Assembly: GCA_016713105.1 (NCBI GenBank)
Contig: JADJPS010000020.1
Location: 62,001 to 126,000, forward strand
DNA length: 64,000 nt
Direction of reading: 5' to 3'
Source: Devosia sp.
GTDB lineage: Bacteria > Pseudomonadota > Alphaproteobacteria > Rhizobiales > Devosiaceae
Shown: positions 41,984 through 51,685 of the stretch, in pieces
Numbering within the stretch: position 1 is the stretch's first letter
Layout of the letters: every line of letters starts with the position of its first letter
Position numbers and translations under genes: made by a program
The notes under the pieces: generated by a model
The model's input: the letters and a program-made list of their open reading frames with translations, nothing else
Told to the model about the DNA's origin: nothing
Database searches by the model: none

Positions 41984-43858
41984 ATGCCCGATTCTTCCGC
42001 CCTCTCCGCGGCCGGCGACCGCTTGGCCAAGGTCATCGCCCGTTCCGGCCTGTGCTCGCGGCGCGATGCCGAAGGCTGGATCAAGGACGGCCGGGTCACC
42101 GTCAACGGCAAAAAGGTGCTGACCCCGGCCTTCAACGTCGGCGAAGCCGACAAGATCAAGGTCGACGGGGAACCGCTGGCGGCGCGGCAGGGCACGCGCG
42201 TCTGGCTCTATCACAAGCCGGCCGGGCTGGTGGTCACCGAGAAGGACCCCGAGGGGCGGCCGACGATCTTCGAGGCGCTCGACGAGAAGGGCCTGCCGCG
42301 CGTCGTCTCGATCGGCCGGCTCGACATCAATACCGAGGGCCTGCTGCTGGTCACCAACGATGGCGGCCTCAAGCGGGTGCTCGAACTTCCGGCGACCGGC
42401 TGGCTGCGCCGCTACCGCGTGCGCGCCTTCGGCGCCGTGGCCCAGCAGCAGCTCGACACGCTCAAGGACGGCATCGAGATCGAAGGCATCAAGTACGGCC
42501 CGATCGAGGCGATCCTCGAACGCACCCAGGGCGCCAATTCCTGGCTGGTGCTGGGGCTGCGCGAGGGCAAGAACCGCGAGGTCAAGAACGTGCTCGGCGC
42601 CCTCGGCCTGCAGGTCAACCGGCTGATCCGCGTCAGCTACGGGCCGTTCCAGCTCGGCGACCTGGCCGAGGGCGAGGTCGAGGTGGTGGCGGCCCGGGTG
42701 CTCAAGGAGCAGCTCGGCAAGCGGCTCGCGGCCGAGGCCAACACCGATTTCGACAGCGACATGCCCGAGGTCGCGGTGCACAAGAAGCGTGCCGCCAACC
42801 CGAACCTCAGGGCTGCCGCGCCCGGCAAGGCGCCGGCCAAGGCCTCGCCGCGCAACGACATGGCCCACCGCTTCCGCTTCGAGGACGACGATACCGAGGC
42901 CGCGGCGCTGGCCGCCCGCGCCGAGCGACCGCGCACCGACCGGCCGGGCGGACGCTTCCCGGTGACGCCGCGCCCCGCCAAGTCCCCGCGTCCGGAGCCC
43001 GAGACCATCACCCGCACCATCCACCACGAGGATGGCAGCGAGGAGACGATCACCGTCAAGGCGCCCCGCGCCCCGCGCGCTGAGGCGCGCTGGGACCCCG
43101 AGGACAGCTCGGCCCGCAATTTCGGCCGCCCCGACCCCGGCGATCGTCCGGACCGCAAGCCGCGCGCTGCCGACGACGCGGAGCGCCCCCGCCGGAGTTT
43201 CGACGACAAGCCCCGTCAGGGCGGCAAGCCCCGACCCGGCGGAAAATCGTTCGGGGACAAGCCGTTCGCGAGCAAGCCGTTCGGCGACAAGCCGCGTCGT
43301 CCGCGGCCCGACGGCGATGACCGACCCAAGCGTCCCTACGGCGACCGGCCGCAGGGCAGCCGCCCGCCGCGCGATGCGGCCGACCGACCGTCCCGACCCT
43401 ATGGCGACAAGCCCCGTGCGGCCCGTCCGACCGGCGACGGCGCCGCGCGCCCCAGCCGCTCGTATGGCGACAACAAGCCGTACGGGGCCCGTCCGCCCCG
43501 CGATGCCGGCGATCGGCCGCCACGCGCCCACGATGGCAAGAAGCCCTATGCGCCCCGCGATGCCGGCGATCGCCCGGCGCGGAGCTTCGGCGGCAAGCCG
43601 GGCACTTTCGGTGACAAGAAGCCCTATGGGGACAAGAAGCCCTATGGCACCCGGCCACCGCGCCCGGATGGGGATCGTCCGACCCGTTCCCGGCCCGCTT
43701 CCGGCGACAAGCCCGGCGGCGCCCGCTCCGGCAAGCCCTTCGCCGGCAAACCCTCTGCTGGCAAGCCCTTCGCCGGCAGGCCTGGCGGTGCGCGGCCCGG
43801 CGGCAGCGCCCGTCCCGCCGGCGACAAGCCGCGCGGGCCGAGGAAGCCGCGGCCCTAG
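41984..43858 (+). CDS. rluB: 23S rRNA pseudouridine synthase RluB-like with long Arg/Pro/Lys tail
   Basis: RsuA-family pseudouridine synthase: an S4 domain (RLAKVIARSGLCSRRDAEGWI) and a catalytic domain with the nucleophile in GRLDINTEGLLL; RluB targets U2605 of 23S rRNA. The enzyme part ends near residue 260. The remaining 360 residues are a low-complexity, highly basic tail of repeats such as 'DRPxRPYGDKP' and 'SGKPFAGKP'. Long tails exist on other alphaproteobacterial RluB proteins but this one is large and is probably an RNA-binding disordered region. The rsmD gene begins 3 bp after the stop. Confidence 0.9.
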   Translation: MPDSSALSAAGDRLAKVIARSGLCSRRDAEGWIKDGRVTVNGKKVLTPAFNVGEADKIKVDGEPLAARQGTRVWLYHKPAGLVVTEKDPEGRPTIFEALDEKGLPRVVSIGRLDINTEGLLLVTNDGGLKRVLELPATGWLRRYRVRAFGAVAQQQLDTLKDGIEIEGIKYGPIEAILERTQGANSWLVLGLREGKNREVKNVLGALGLQVNRLIRVSYGPFQLGDLAEGEVEVVAARVLKEQLGKRLAAEANTDFDSDMPEVAVHKKRAANPNLRAAAPGKAPAKASPRNDMAHRFRFEDDDTEAAALAARAERPRTDRPGGRFPVTPRPAKSPRPEPETITRTIHHEDGSEETITVKAPRAPRAEARWDPEDSSARNFGRPDPGDRPDRKPRAADDAERPRRSFDDKPRQGGKPRPGGKSFGDKPFASKPFGDKPRRPRPDGDDRPKRPYGDRPQGSRPPRDAADRPSRPYGDKPRAARPTGDGAARPSRSYGDNKPYGARPPRDAGDRPPRAHDGKKPYAPRDAGDRPARSFGGKPGTFGDKKPYGDKKPYGTRPPRPDGDRPTRSRPASGDKPGGARSGKPFAGKPSAGKPFAGRPGGARPGGSARPAGDKPRGPRKPRP

Positions 43859-43861
43859 CCG

Positions 43862-44416
43862 ATGCGCATCATTTCCGGCAGGTTCCGCGGCAAGGCGCTG
43901 CTCCCGCCGTCCGACGCGGGCATCAGGCCGACGGCGGACCGGACGCGCGAGGCGGTGTTCAACATCCTCGCGAGCCGCATCGGCGTGCATCTCGATGGCG
44001 TGAAGGTGCTCGACCTGTTCGCCGGCACCGGCGCGCTCGGCCTCGAGGCGCTGTCGCGCGGTGCCGCCAGCGTCGTCTTCGTCGACACCGGTGCCGAGGC
44101 GCGCGGCCTGATCCGCGACCACATCGAAGCCTTCGGAGCCGGCGGCGTGGCCAAGCTGCTGCGCCGGGACGCTACCGATCTCGGTCCCGCCGGCACGCTC
44201 GGTCCGTTCGACCTGGTGTTCCTCGATCCGCCCTACGGCCAGGGCCTCGGCGAACGCGCACTCGCGTCCCTGAAGGCCGGCAACTGGCTCGGCAAGGACG
44301 CCACCATCGTCCTCGAGGAGAGCAGCGACATCGAACTCGACCTGCCCGAAGGCTTCGAGCTGGACGACCGTCGCGACTACGGCGCCGCGGCGGTGCATTT
44401 CATCCGGCAGGGGTGA
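43862..44416 (+). CDS. rsmD: 16S rRNA (guanine-966-N2)-methyltransferase
   Basis: RsmD of 184 residues methylating G966 of 16S rRNA. The SAM-binding motif I is VLDLFAGTGALGLEALSRGA and the catalytic motif IV is LVFLDPPYG. It starts with ATG 43862, three bases after the rluB stop, so the two rRNA-modification genes are in one operon. It converges on mutL (26 bp gap). Confidence 0.94.
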   Translation: MRIISGRFRGKALLPPSDAGIRPTADRTREAVFNILASRIGVHLDGVKVLDLFAGTGALGLEALSRGAASVVFVDTGAEARGLIRDHIEAFGAGGVAKLLRRDATDLGPAGTLGPFDLVFLDPPYGQGLGERALASLKAGNWLGKDATIVLEESSDIELDLPEGFELDDRRDYGAAAVHFIRQG

Positions 44417-44442
44417 TACGAGGTCCGGTCTCGCCGGCCCGA

Positions 44443-46236
44443 CTACCGCGTCCGCCCGAACAGCCGCTCGATATCCGCCTTCTTCAATTCCACATAGGTC
44501 GGGCGGCCGTGGATGCACTGGCCGGAGTGCGGCGTTGCCTCCATCTCGCGCAGCAGGGCGTTCATCTCCTCGACCCTGAGGCGCCGGCCCGAGCGCACCG
44601 AGCCGTGGCAGGCCATGCGGCCGATGATCGCCTCGAGCCGGTCGCTGAGCGCCGCCGTCGAGTCCCACTCGGCGAGGCCGTCGGCGAGGTCCCGGACCAG
44701 CCCCTCGATATCGGCCTGACCGAGCAGCGCCGGCGTTTCGCGCACCGCGACGGCGCGCCGGCCGAAGCGCTCGACCACCAGCCCGAGCCGCTCGAGCACC
44801 GGGGCCGCGGCCTCGAGCCGCGCGCAGTCGTCCTCCGGCAGTTCGAGCACCACCGGGATGAGCTGCAGCTGGCTCGGTACCGGACCCGAGGCGAGCTGGG
44901 CCTTGAAGCGCTCGTAGACCAGCCGTTCGTGCGCGGCGTGCTGATCGACCAGCAGCAGGCTGTCCCCGCTCTGCGCCACGATGAAGTTGTCGAACATCTG
45001 TGCCCGCGCGGTGCCGAGCGGGTAGTCGACCGGCGTGTCCGCGGCAGGCATGGAGGCATCGTAGCGGGCGCTCGGTTCGGCGAAGCCGGAAAGGCGCGAC
45101 ATGTCCGGCCCGGCGGCGCGCCACGAGGTCGGAGCCGCACTCCCGGAACCGTCGCGGCGGACCCCGGCCGGCGCCGGTTCCGCCGCCTCGGGCACCCTGA
45201 AGGCCGAGACCACACCCTCGGCGACGCTTGACGCGGCGCGATAGCCCGCCGCCGCCAGTGCCTCGCCGATGGCGCGGATCACCGCGCCACGCACCGCCCC
45301 GGGATCGCGGAATCTGAGCTCCGCCTTGGCCGGATGGACATTGACGTCGACCTCCGCCGGGTCGATGGCGAGGAACAGCGCGATCACCGGGAAGCGGTCA
45401 CGGAACACGAAATCGGCATAGGCGGCGCGCACAGCCGAGACCAGCACCCGGTCCCGCACCGAGCGACCGTTGACATAGAAGTACTGGCCCAGCGAATTGG
45501 CCCGCGAGAAGGTCGGCAGCCCGGCGAGGCCGGTGACCACGATGCCGTGGCGAACGGTGGCAAGCTGCACCGCGTTGTCGCCGAAATCGGCGCCCATCAC
45601 CGCCGCGACGCGGGCCCGGAGCGCTCCGTCGCCGGTCTCGGCCGGCCAGTTCGAGGCGGTCCGGTCGGCCCCCTCGAGCCCGAACTGCACCTGCGGATTG
45701 GCCATCGCGAGGCGCCTCACCGCGTCGGTGATCGCCGCTGCCTCGGCCCGTTCGCTCTTCAGGAACTTCCGGCGCGCCGGAACCCGGCCGAACAGGTCGC
45801 GCACCTCGACCACGGTCCCCCGGTTCATGGCGAGGGGCGCAACGCGCCCGCGCTGTCCATAGCTGACCTCGAGCGCGAGCCCGGTCGCCGCCACGGCCTG
45901 TCGCGTCGCGATCCTCAGGTCTGCCACCGAACCGATGGACGCCAGCGCCTCGCCGCGGAACCCGAGCGTGCGGATGTCGTCGAGCCCTTCGTCGGGGAGC
46001 TTCGAGGTGGCATGCCGTTCGACCGAGAGCCTGAGATCGGCCTCGTCCATCCCCGTCCCGTCATCCTCGACGCGGATGAGCGCGATACCGCCCCCGGCCG
46101 TCGTCACCCGGATGCGGCCGGCCCCGGCGTCGATGGCGTTCTCGATGAGCTCCTTGACCACGCTCGCCGGCCGCTCCACCACTTCGCCCGCGGCGATGCG
46201 GTTGATCAGGTCCTCGGGCAGCTGGCGGATGGGCAC
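44443..46236 (-). CDS. mutL: DNA mismatch repair protein MutL
   Basis: MutL of 597 residues. The N-terminal GHKL ATPase has ENAIDAGA, DDGTGM and GFRGEAL. The C-terminal domain carries the endonuclease motif DQHAAHERLVYE, as expected in bacteria that lack MutH, so MutL itself nicks the daughter strand. The start is the GTG at 46236, because AAGGAG lies eight bases upstream and the sequence PIRQLPEDLINRIAAGEV is the usual MutL beginning. The ATG at 46257 lies before that ribosome site. Confidence 0.94.
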   Translation of the reverse strand: MPIRQLPEDLINRIAAGEVVERPASVVKELIENAIDAGAGRIRVTTAGGGIALIRVEDDGTGMDEADLRLSVERHATSKLPDEGLDDIRTLGFRGEALASIGSVADLRIATRQAVAATGLALEVSYGQRGRVAPLAMNRGTVVEVRDLFGRVPARRKFLKSERAEAAAITDAVRRLAMANPQVQFGLEGADRTASNWPAETGDGALRARVAAVMGADFGDNAVQLATVRHGIVVTGLAGLPTFSRANSLGQYFYVNGRSVRDRVLVSAVRAAYADFVFRDRFPVIALFLAIDPAEVDVNVHPAKAELRFRDPGAVRGAVIRAIGEALAAAGYRAASSVAEGVVSAFRVPEAAEPAPAGVRRDGSGSAAPTSWRAAGPDMSRLSGFAEPSARYDASMPAADTPVDYPLGTARAQMFDNFIVAQSGDSLLLVDQHAAHERLVYERFKAQLASGPVPSQLQLIPVVLELPEDDCARLEAAAPVLERLGLVVERFGRRAVAVRETPALLGQADIEGLVRDLADGLAEWDSTAALSDRLEAIIGRMACHGSVRSGRRLRVEEMNALLREMEATPHSGQCIHGRPTYVELKKADIERLFGRTR

Positions 46237-46328
46237 GGGCGAATCTCCTTGCCCCATATGTAGGCGATCGCGCCGACGCTGCCGACCCGCGGTTGACTTG
46301 CCGCACAGTTTCGGTTGATGCGTGACCC

Positions 46329-47165
46329 ATGTACCTGCACCTGGCCGAGTTCTTCGCCCGCCCCGAGCCGTTCTCGCGCTACACCACGCGGCGGCTGTGG
46401 ACCGATCCGCATATGGCGCGGCAGATGCTGGCGGCCCATCCCGATCCCGACCACGACCTGGCCTCGCGCCGTCCCGCGACCATCGGCAGCTTCGTGTCCT
46501 GGCTCGACCGGCGGATCGGGCTTGCGGGCCGCCGCGTGCTCGACCTCGGCTGCGGTCCGGGCCTCTATTGCGAGCGCATGGCGCTGCGGGGCGCACGCGT
46601 CACCGGGCTCGACTTTTCCGCCCATTCCCTGGCCCATGCCCGGCAGAGCGCCGCGACGCAGGGCCTCGCCATCGCCTATCGCGAGGCCGACTATCTCGCC
46701 GACCCGCTGCCCGGTCCGGTCGACCTCGTCAGCCTGATCTACGGCGACTTCTGCGCCTTGTCGCCGGATCGCCGCCGGCTGTTGCTCGGGCGGATCGCCG
46801 ACATCCTCGCGCCCGGTGGGCGCCTGGTCCTCGATCTGTTCAGCCTCGGCCAGTTCGACGCCCTGCGCGAGGCGGAGGCCTTCACCCACCATCGCGACGG
46901 CGGCTTCTGGGCCCCGGGCGACCACTTCGTGTTCAGCGCGAGCTTCCTCTATCCGGAGGCGTCGATCGGCCTCGAGCGCTATCTCGTGGTCCGGCCCGAG
47001 GAGACCTTCGAGATCTGCAACTGGATGCAGTACTACACCCCGCAATCACTTGCCGCGGAACTGGCCGCCGCCGGGTTCCGGGCGTCCGAGGCGCTCGATT
47101 TCGTCACCGGCGCGCCGTGGCAACCTGCCGCCTCGGCCTTCGCCGTGATCGCGGAACGGAGCTGA
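46329..47165 (+). CDS. class I SAM-dependent methyltransferase
   Basis: 278-residue Rossmann-fold methyltransferase. Motif I is VLDLGCGPGLYCERMA (about residues 75-90), followed by TGLDFSAHSLAHAR, with a motif-post-I Asp in GLDFS. The N-terminus (LAEFFARPEPFSRYTTRRLWTDPHMA) is a conserved extension. The target is unknown. It is divergent from mutL and lies 4 bp before tadA, so the two are probably co-transcribed. Confidence 0.88.
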   Translation: MYLHLAEFFARPEPFSRYTTRRLWTDPHMARQMLAAHPDPDHDLASRRPATIGSFVSWLDRRIGLAGRRVLDLGCGPGLYCERMALRGARVTGLDFSAHSLAHARQSAATQGLAIAYREADYLADPLPGPVDLVSLIYGDFCALSPDRRRLLLGRIADILAPGGRLVLDLFSLGQFDALREAEAFTHHRDGGFWAPGDHFVFSASFLYPEASIGLERYLVVRPEETFEICNWMQYYTPQSLAAELAAAGFRASEALDFVTGAPWQPAASAFAVIAERS

Positions 47166-47169
47166 GCCG

Positions 47170-47610
47170 ATGCCAACTCCGATGGAACTCGCCCTCGGCC
47201 TCGCCGAAGCCGCCGAGGCGGCGGGCGAGGCGCCGGTCGGTGCGGTCATCGTCGAAGGCGACACCGTGCTCGCCGCCGAGCGCAACCGCATGCGCGAGCT
47301 GAACGACCCCACGGCGCATGCCGAATTCCTCGCCATCCGGGCCGCGCTCGCGGCCCGTGGTACCGGCCGGCTCGACGGCTGCGACCTCTACGTGACGCTC
47401 GAGCCCTGCCCCATGTGCGCCGGGGCCATCGCCCATGCGCGCGTGCGGCGGCTCTACTATGCGGCCGGGGACCCGAAGGCGGGAGCGGTCGACAATGGCG
47501 TGCGGCTGTTCGCGAGCCCGCAATGCCACCATCGGCCGGAGGTGATCGCCGGGCTCGGCGAGCGGCGGGCGGCGGAATTGCTGAAGCGGTTCTTCGCCCG
47601 GCTGCGCTGA
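47170..47610 (+). CDS. tadA: tRNA adenosine(34) deaminase
   Basis: Zinc deaminase of 146 residues that makes inosine at the wobble position of tRNA-Arg(ACG). The zinc/catalytic motif is HAEFLAIRAA, with the proton-shuttle Glu, and the second zinc site is LEPCPMCAGAI. DNGVRLFASP is in the expected region. ATG 47170 is four bases after the methyltransferase stop. Confidence 0.93.
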   Translation: MPTPMELALGLAEAAEAAGEAPVGAVIVEGDTVLAAERNRMRELNDPTAHAEFLAIRAALAARGTGRLDGCDLYVTLEPCPMCAGAIAHARVRRLYYAAGDPKAGAVDNGVRLFASPQCHHRPEVIAGLGERRAAELLKRFFARLR

Positions 47611-47623
47611 GCCGGGCGTGCCC

Positions 47624-48541
47624 TCAGCGGTCCTCGGCGCGGTGGGTGCCTTCCCGGTGGCGGACGAAGTTCTCGATGCGACGTTCCAGCGAGCGCTTGA
47701 AGCTGTCCTTGTCGCGCTCGACATGGGCGATGATCTCACGCACCCGCCAGAACTCGAGCGCGCCGAACGGACCCAGGTGCGGCCGCACGTAGACGTCGGG
47801 CGGATAGGCCGCCATCATGTGCGCGGTCAGCGAATGCATCATGATCTGGGCCGAGCCGAACCAGACGTCGATCATCGAGTGGTTGGTCTTGCCCAGCTGC
47901 TCGGACGGGTCGCCGTTGACGTCGATGCCGACGAGGATGTCGGTGTCGGCGGATGCCTGGTCGAGGGGCAGGGGGTTCACCACGCCGCCATCGACGAGGA
48001 GGTGGTTGGCGAAGGGAACCGGCTTGAACAGGCTGGGGATGGCGATCGAGCCGGCGATCGCGTCGCGCAGCGGTCCGGTGCCGAACACGGTCTGGTGCCA
48101 GGACTGGAAATCGGTGGCGACCACATAGAGCGGGACCTTCAGGTCCTTGAAGTCATGCGGGAACGGCTCGGGCAGGAAGGCATCGACCACCTTGCGTGCA
48201 TCGAGCGGTCCGTTGAAGCCGCCCTGGAAGAAGCTGCCGATGTTCCTGACCTGCGCCCCCCACAGCCGGCCGGCGATGATCCGCATGGTGCCGAGCACCG
48301 CGAAGGAGTGCTCGCGCAGTTCCGCCCCGCTCATGCCATTGGCCCAGCCCGAGCCGATCAGCGCGCCGATCGAGGTGCCGGCGATGACGCTGGGCCTGAG
48401 GCCGAGTTCGTCCATCGCCTCGATATAGGGGATGTGGGTGAGCCCGCGCGCCGATCCGCCACCCAGTGCCACCCCGATCCGCGGGTCCGACACCTGGCGG
48501 CCGTGGCCGCTCGACGAACTCGCCGCGCAGTTTCCGGACAA
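47624..48541 (-). CDS. patatin-like phospholipase family protein
   Basis: 305-residue serine lipid acyl hydrolase of the RssA/patatin type. The oxyanion motif is GGGSARGLTH, the nucleophile Ser is in AGTSIGALIGS and the catalytic Asp in VDGGVVNPLP. There is no signal peptide. The true start may be about 16 codons downstream, at the VSDPRIGVALGGGSARG region. Probably membrane-lipid turnover. Convergent with tadA (13 bp gap). Confidence 0.88.
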   Translation of the reverse strand: MSGNCAASSSSGHGRQVSDPRIGVALGGGSARGLTHIPYIEAMDELGLRPSVIAGTSIGALIGSGWANGMSGAELREHSFAVLGTMRIIAGRLWGAQVRNIGSFFQGGFNGPLDARKVVDAFLPEPFPHDFKDLKVPLYVVATDFQSWHQTVFGTGPLRDAIAGSIAIPSLFKPVPFANHLLVDGGVVNPLPLDQASADTDILVGIDVNGDPSEQLGKTNHSMIDVWFGSAQIMMHSLTAHMMAAYPPDVYVRPHLGPFGALEFWRVREIIAHVERDKDSFKRSLERRIENFVRHREGTHRAEDR

Positions 48542-48643
48542 TTTCCTGCCCCTCGCCGCTGCAGCGGCGTCGGTGCGACCGGCGCTGTCGGTTCCTGGGT
48601 CATGCTGACCATCTAGGCTACGCCTGCCGGGTTTATAAGAGGT

Positions 48644-49918
48644 TCAGCCCCTTTCGCGCTCCACCGCGCGCCAGCCGATGTCGCGCCGGCAGAACCCTTC
48701 CGGCCAGTCGATGCGGTCGACGGCCGCGTAGGCGCGGGCCTGCGCCTCGGTCACGGTCGCACCGAGCGCGGTGACGTTCAGCACCCGTCCGCCATTGGCG
48801 AGGAGCCGGCCGCCGACCCGCATCGTGCCGGCGTGAAAGACCATGAGGTCGGGCCCGTCGAGCCCATCGGCGCCGACGATCTCGCTGCCGCGGCCGGGAT
48901 CGACGGGATAGCCGCGCGTCGCCAGGACGACCGTCAGCGCCGCGTCGTCGCCGAACTCGGGCCGGTAGCCGGCGAGCTGGCCGCGCGCCGTGCGTTCGAG
49001 CATCTCGAGCGCATCGGACTTGAGCCGCAGCATCAGTACCTGGCATTCGGGATCGCCGAAGCGCACATTGTACTCGATCAGCTTGGGACCGCTGCTGGTC
49101 ACCATGATTCCGGCGTAGAGCACGCCGGTGAACGGGGTGCCGCGCTCCGCCATGCGGCGGATCGAGGGGCCGATGATCTCGTTCTCGACCCGGGCGGTCA
49201 GCTCCGGGGTCATCACCGGAGCCGGGGAATAGGCGCCCATCCCGCCGGTATTGGGACCGCGGTCGCCGTCCCACACCCGCTTGTGATCCTGCGCGCTGGG
49301 CAGCATCACCACGTTCTCGCCGTCGCTGAGGGCGAAGATCGAGGCTTCCTCGCCCTCGAGATACTCCTCGATCACGACGCGCGAGCCGGAGGCGCCGAAC
49401 GCCCCCGAAAAGCAGTCGCGCACCGCGTCCTCGGCCTCGGCGAGGGTCATCGCCACGGTGACGCCCTTGCCGGCGGCCAATCCGTCCGCCTTGATGACGA
49501 TCGGCGCTCCCCTCTCGCGCACGAAGGCGAGGGCTGGGACCTCCGCCTCGAAGCGGCCATAGGCCGCCGTCGGCACCCCGGCCTCGTCGCACAGCGCCTT
49601 GGTGAACGCCTTCGACCCCTCAAGCTGTGCCGCTGCCCGCGACGGGCCGAAGCACAGCAGTCCGGCCGCGCGCACGTCGTCGCCGAGCCCGGCCACCGCC
49701 GGCGCGTCCGGTCCGATGACGACGAAGTCGACGGCCTTGCGCCGGGCAAAGTCGATCACGGCCTGATGGTCGGTAATGTCGCAGATGACGTTTTCGGCGA
49801 ATGCGGCGGTGCCGCCATTGCCGGGCATCACGAACAGCTTGTCGCAGCGCTCCGATCTGGCGATGGCCCAGGCCAGCGCGTGCTCGCGGCCACCCGATCC
49901 GATCACCAGAATGCGCAT
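48644..49918 (-). CDS. purD: phosphoribosylamine-glycine ligase
   Basis: GARS, 424 residues, second step of purine synthesis. ILVIGSGGREHALAW is the N-terminal domain, IVIKADGLAAGKGV the ATP-grasp P-loop region, and LIEYNVRFGDPECQ the metal-binding signature. ATG 49918 starts MRILVIGSGG. An in-frame extension to 51661 is only antisense to xseA. Divergent from xseA. Confidence 0.96.
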   Translation of the reverse strand: MRILVIGSGGREHALAWAIARSERCDKLFVMPGNGGTAAFAENVICDITDHQAVIDFARRKAVDFVVIGPDAPAVAGLGDDVRAAGLLCFGPSRAAAQLEGSKAFTKALCDEAGVPTAAYGRFEAEVPALAFVRERGAPIVIKADGLAAGKGVTVAMTLAEAEDAVRDCFSGAFGASGSRVVIEEYLEGEEASIFALSDGENVVMLPSAQDHKRVWDGDRGPNTGGMGAYSPAPVMTPELTARVENEIIGPSIRRMAERGTPFTGVLYAGIMVTSSGPKLIEYNVRFGDPECQVLMLRLKSDALEMLERTARGQLAGYRPEFGDDAALTVVLATRGYPVDPGRGSEIVGADGLDGPDLMVFHAGTMRVGGRLLANGGRVLNVTALGATVTEAQARAYAAVDRIDWPEGFCRRDIGWRAVERERG

Positions 49919-50044
49919 GGGATACCGCCCGACGTTGCAGTGCCTTCTGCCGCAAGCGCAGAAGGCGATCCGCCGCGCGTTTAGCACTTGCCTCATTTCC
50001 CGCCACCCTTGACGGACTCGGCCCTTCTCCCGCACCTGTTGGTC

Positions 50045-51583
50045 ATGCCCGCCCCGCTGACCAACGCCGCCGAGTTCACCGTCTCCGAGATCGCCCAGGC
50101 GGTGAAGCGCACCGTCGAGGACGAGTTCGGCCATGTCCGCGTGCGCGGCGAGATCTCGGGGTTCAGGGGACAGCATTCCTCCGGCCACGCCTACTTCACG
50201 CTCAAGGACGAGAATGCCGCGATCGATGCGGTGATCTGGAAAGGCACCTGGCCGCGGCTGATCTTCAAGCCGGAGGAGGGGCTCGAGGTCATCGCCACGG
50301 GACGGCTCACCACGTTTCCCAAGTCGTCCAAGTACCAGATCGTCATCGAGCAGATCGAGCCGGCCGGCGCCGGTGCGCTCATGGCGCTGCTCGAGGAGCG
50401 GCGCAAGAAGCTTGCCGCCGAGGGCCTGTTCGCCGCCGAGCGCAAGCGCGCGCTGCCCTACCTGCCGCGCATCATCGGCGTCGTCACCTCCCCGACCGGC
50501 GCGGTGATTCGCGACATCCTGCACCGCATCGCCGACCGCTTCCCGAGCCATGTCCTCGTCTGGCCGGTGCGGGTGCAGGGCGATACGGCCGCCGCCGAGG
50601 TGACCGCCGCCATCACCGGCTTCAATGCGTTCCGGCCCGATGGCGCCATTCCGCGCCCCGACCTGCTGATCGTGGCCCGCGGCGGCGGCTCGATCGAAGA
50701 CCTCTGGGGGTTCAACGAGGAGATCGTCGTCCGGGCCGTCGCCGCGAGCCGCATCCCGGTGATCACCGCCGTCGGGCACGAGACCGACACCACGCTGGTC
50801 GACCATGCTTCGGACCACCGCGCCCCGACGCCGACCGCGGCGGCCGAGGCGGCCGTGCCGGTGCGCGGCGAGCTCATCGGCTATGTCGACGACCTGGGGG
50901 GGCGCCAGCGGCAGGCGGCGCGGCGCCTCTCCGGCCAGGCGCGGGATCGGCTGCGCGCCGCTGCGGCCGGGCTGCCACGCCCGCTCGACCTGCTCGCCTC
51001 GGCGCGACAGCGGCTGGATGTCGCCGCGCTGAAGCTGTCGGCCGCCCTCAGCCATGCCGGGCAGATCAAGCGCATCGCGTTCGGCCGCCATGCCGGCAAG
51101 CTTGCGCCGATCCTCCTGGTTCAGCGCGCCCGCGTTCTCGGCACCCGGCTCGACGATCTGGCGCGGCGGGCCGACACGGCTGCATCGCGCGTCGCCGAAC
51201 GCAAGCGGGCCGGGCTGGCCGCGATCCGGCTCACGCCCACGGCGCTGCGCAGCGATATCCGGCATGCCCGGGCGAAGCTGACGCCGGTGCTCCAACGGCT
51301 CGATCCGGCCGCGCGGCGCATCCTCGAGCAGCGCACGCAACGCCTGCTGTCGGCCGCCAAGCTGCTCGAATCGGTGAGCTACCGGAATGTGCTGGCCCGC
51401 GGCTTTGCCGTCGTCACCGACGCGGAAGGCCGGATCGTGCGTCAGACGGTGCAGGTGAAGCCGGGGGACCAGGTGGCGCTGATGCTGAGCGACGGTACGC
51501 TCCCGGCGCTCATCGGCGATGGGCCGGTGCCCCGCCGGAAACCCCGGCCCAGGTCGCCCGACGAGCAGGAGAGCCTGTTCTAG
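50045..51583 (+). CDS. xseA: exodeoxyribonuclease VII large subunit
   Basis: Large subunit of ExoVII, 512 residues from ATG 50045. The N-terminal OB-fold has EFTVSEIAQAVKRTVEDEF and GEISGF. The catalytic region has GVVTSPTGAVIRDILHR, RGGGSIEDLWGFNEE and AVGHETDTTLVD. The coiled-coil tail follows (about 300-450). A TTG at 49988 gives 19 more residues but has no better ribosome site. The small subunit gene xseB is not in the window. Confidence 0.94.
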   Translation: MPAPLTNAAEFTVSEIAQAVKRTVEDEFGHVRVRGEISGFRGQHSSGHAYFTLKDENAAIDAVIWKGTWPRLIFKPEEGLEVIATGRLTTFPKSSKYQIVIEQIEPAGAGALMALLEERRKKLAAEGLFAAERKRALPYLPRIIGVVTSPTGAVIRDILHRIADRFPSHVLVWPVRVQGDTAAAEVTAAITGFNAFRPDGAIPRPDLLIVARGGGSIEDLWGFNEEIVVRAVAASRIPVITAVGHETDTTLVDHASDHRAPTPTAAAEAAVPVRGELIGYVDDLGGRQRQAARRLSGQARDRLRAAAAGLPRPLDLLASARQRLDVAALKLSAALSHAGQIKRIAFGRHAGKLAPILLVQRARVLGTRLDDLARRADTAASRVAERKRAGLAAIRLTPTALRSDIRHARAKLTPVLQRLDPAARRILEQRTQRLLSAAKLLESVSYRNVLARGFAVVTDAEGRIVRQTVQVKPGDQVALMLSDGTLPALIGDGPVPRRKPRPRSPDEQESLF

Positions 51584-51615
51584 GTCGGTCTGTGGCGAGA
51601 GTGGCCCCGGCGGGA

Positions 51616-51644
51616 CCTCGTCCTTCGACAGGCTCACGATGAGG
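51616..51644. repeat. REP-like palindrome
   Basis: CCTCGTCCTTCGACAGGCTCACGATGAGG, whose ends are complementary and whose core (CTTCGACAGGCTCA) is a well-known dispersed intergenic repeat of alpha- and other proteobacteria. It lies between the convergent xseA and lectin-like genes, with a related CAAGGACGAGG word repeated nearby at about 51665. Confidence 0.6.
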
Positions 51645-51685
51645 TCTGCCGGGGCCGGCAAGCGTCAAGGACGAGGTCTGCGGAC

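Noticed and set aside
43200..43850. Tandem repeats that might be a CRISPR-like or minisatellite array
   Set aside because: They are imperfect codon-phased repeats coding for the Arg/Pro/Lys tail of RluB; there are no conserved spacers or direct repeats of fixed length.
49919..51661. Extension of the purD frame to a 1005-residue protein
   Set aside because: The extra N-terminal part is antisense to xseA; purD begins at the conserved MRILVIGSGG.
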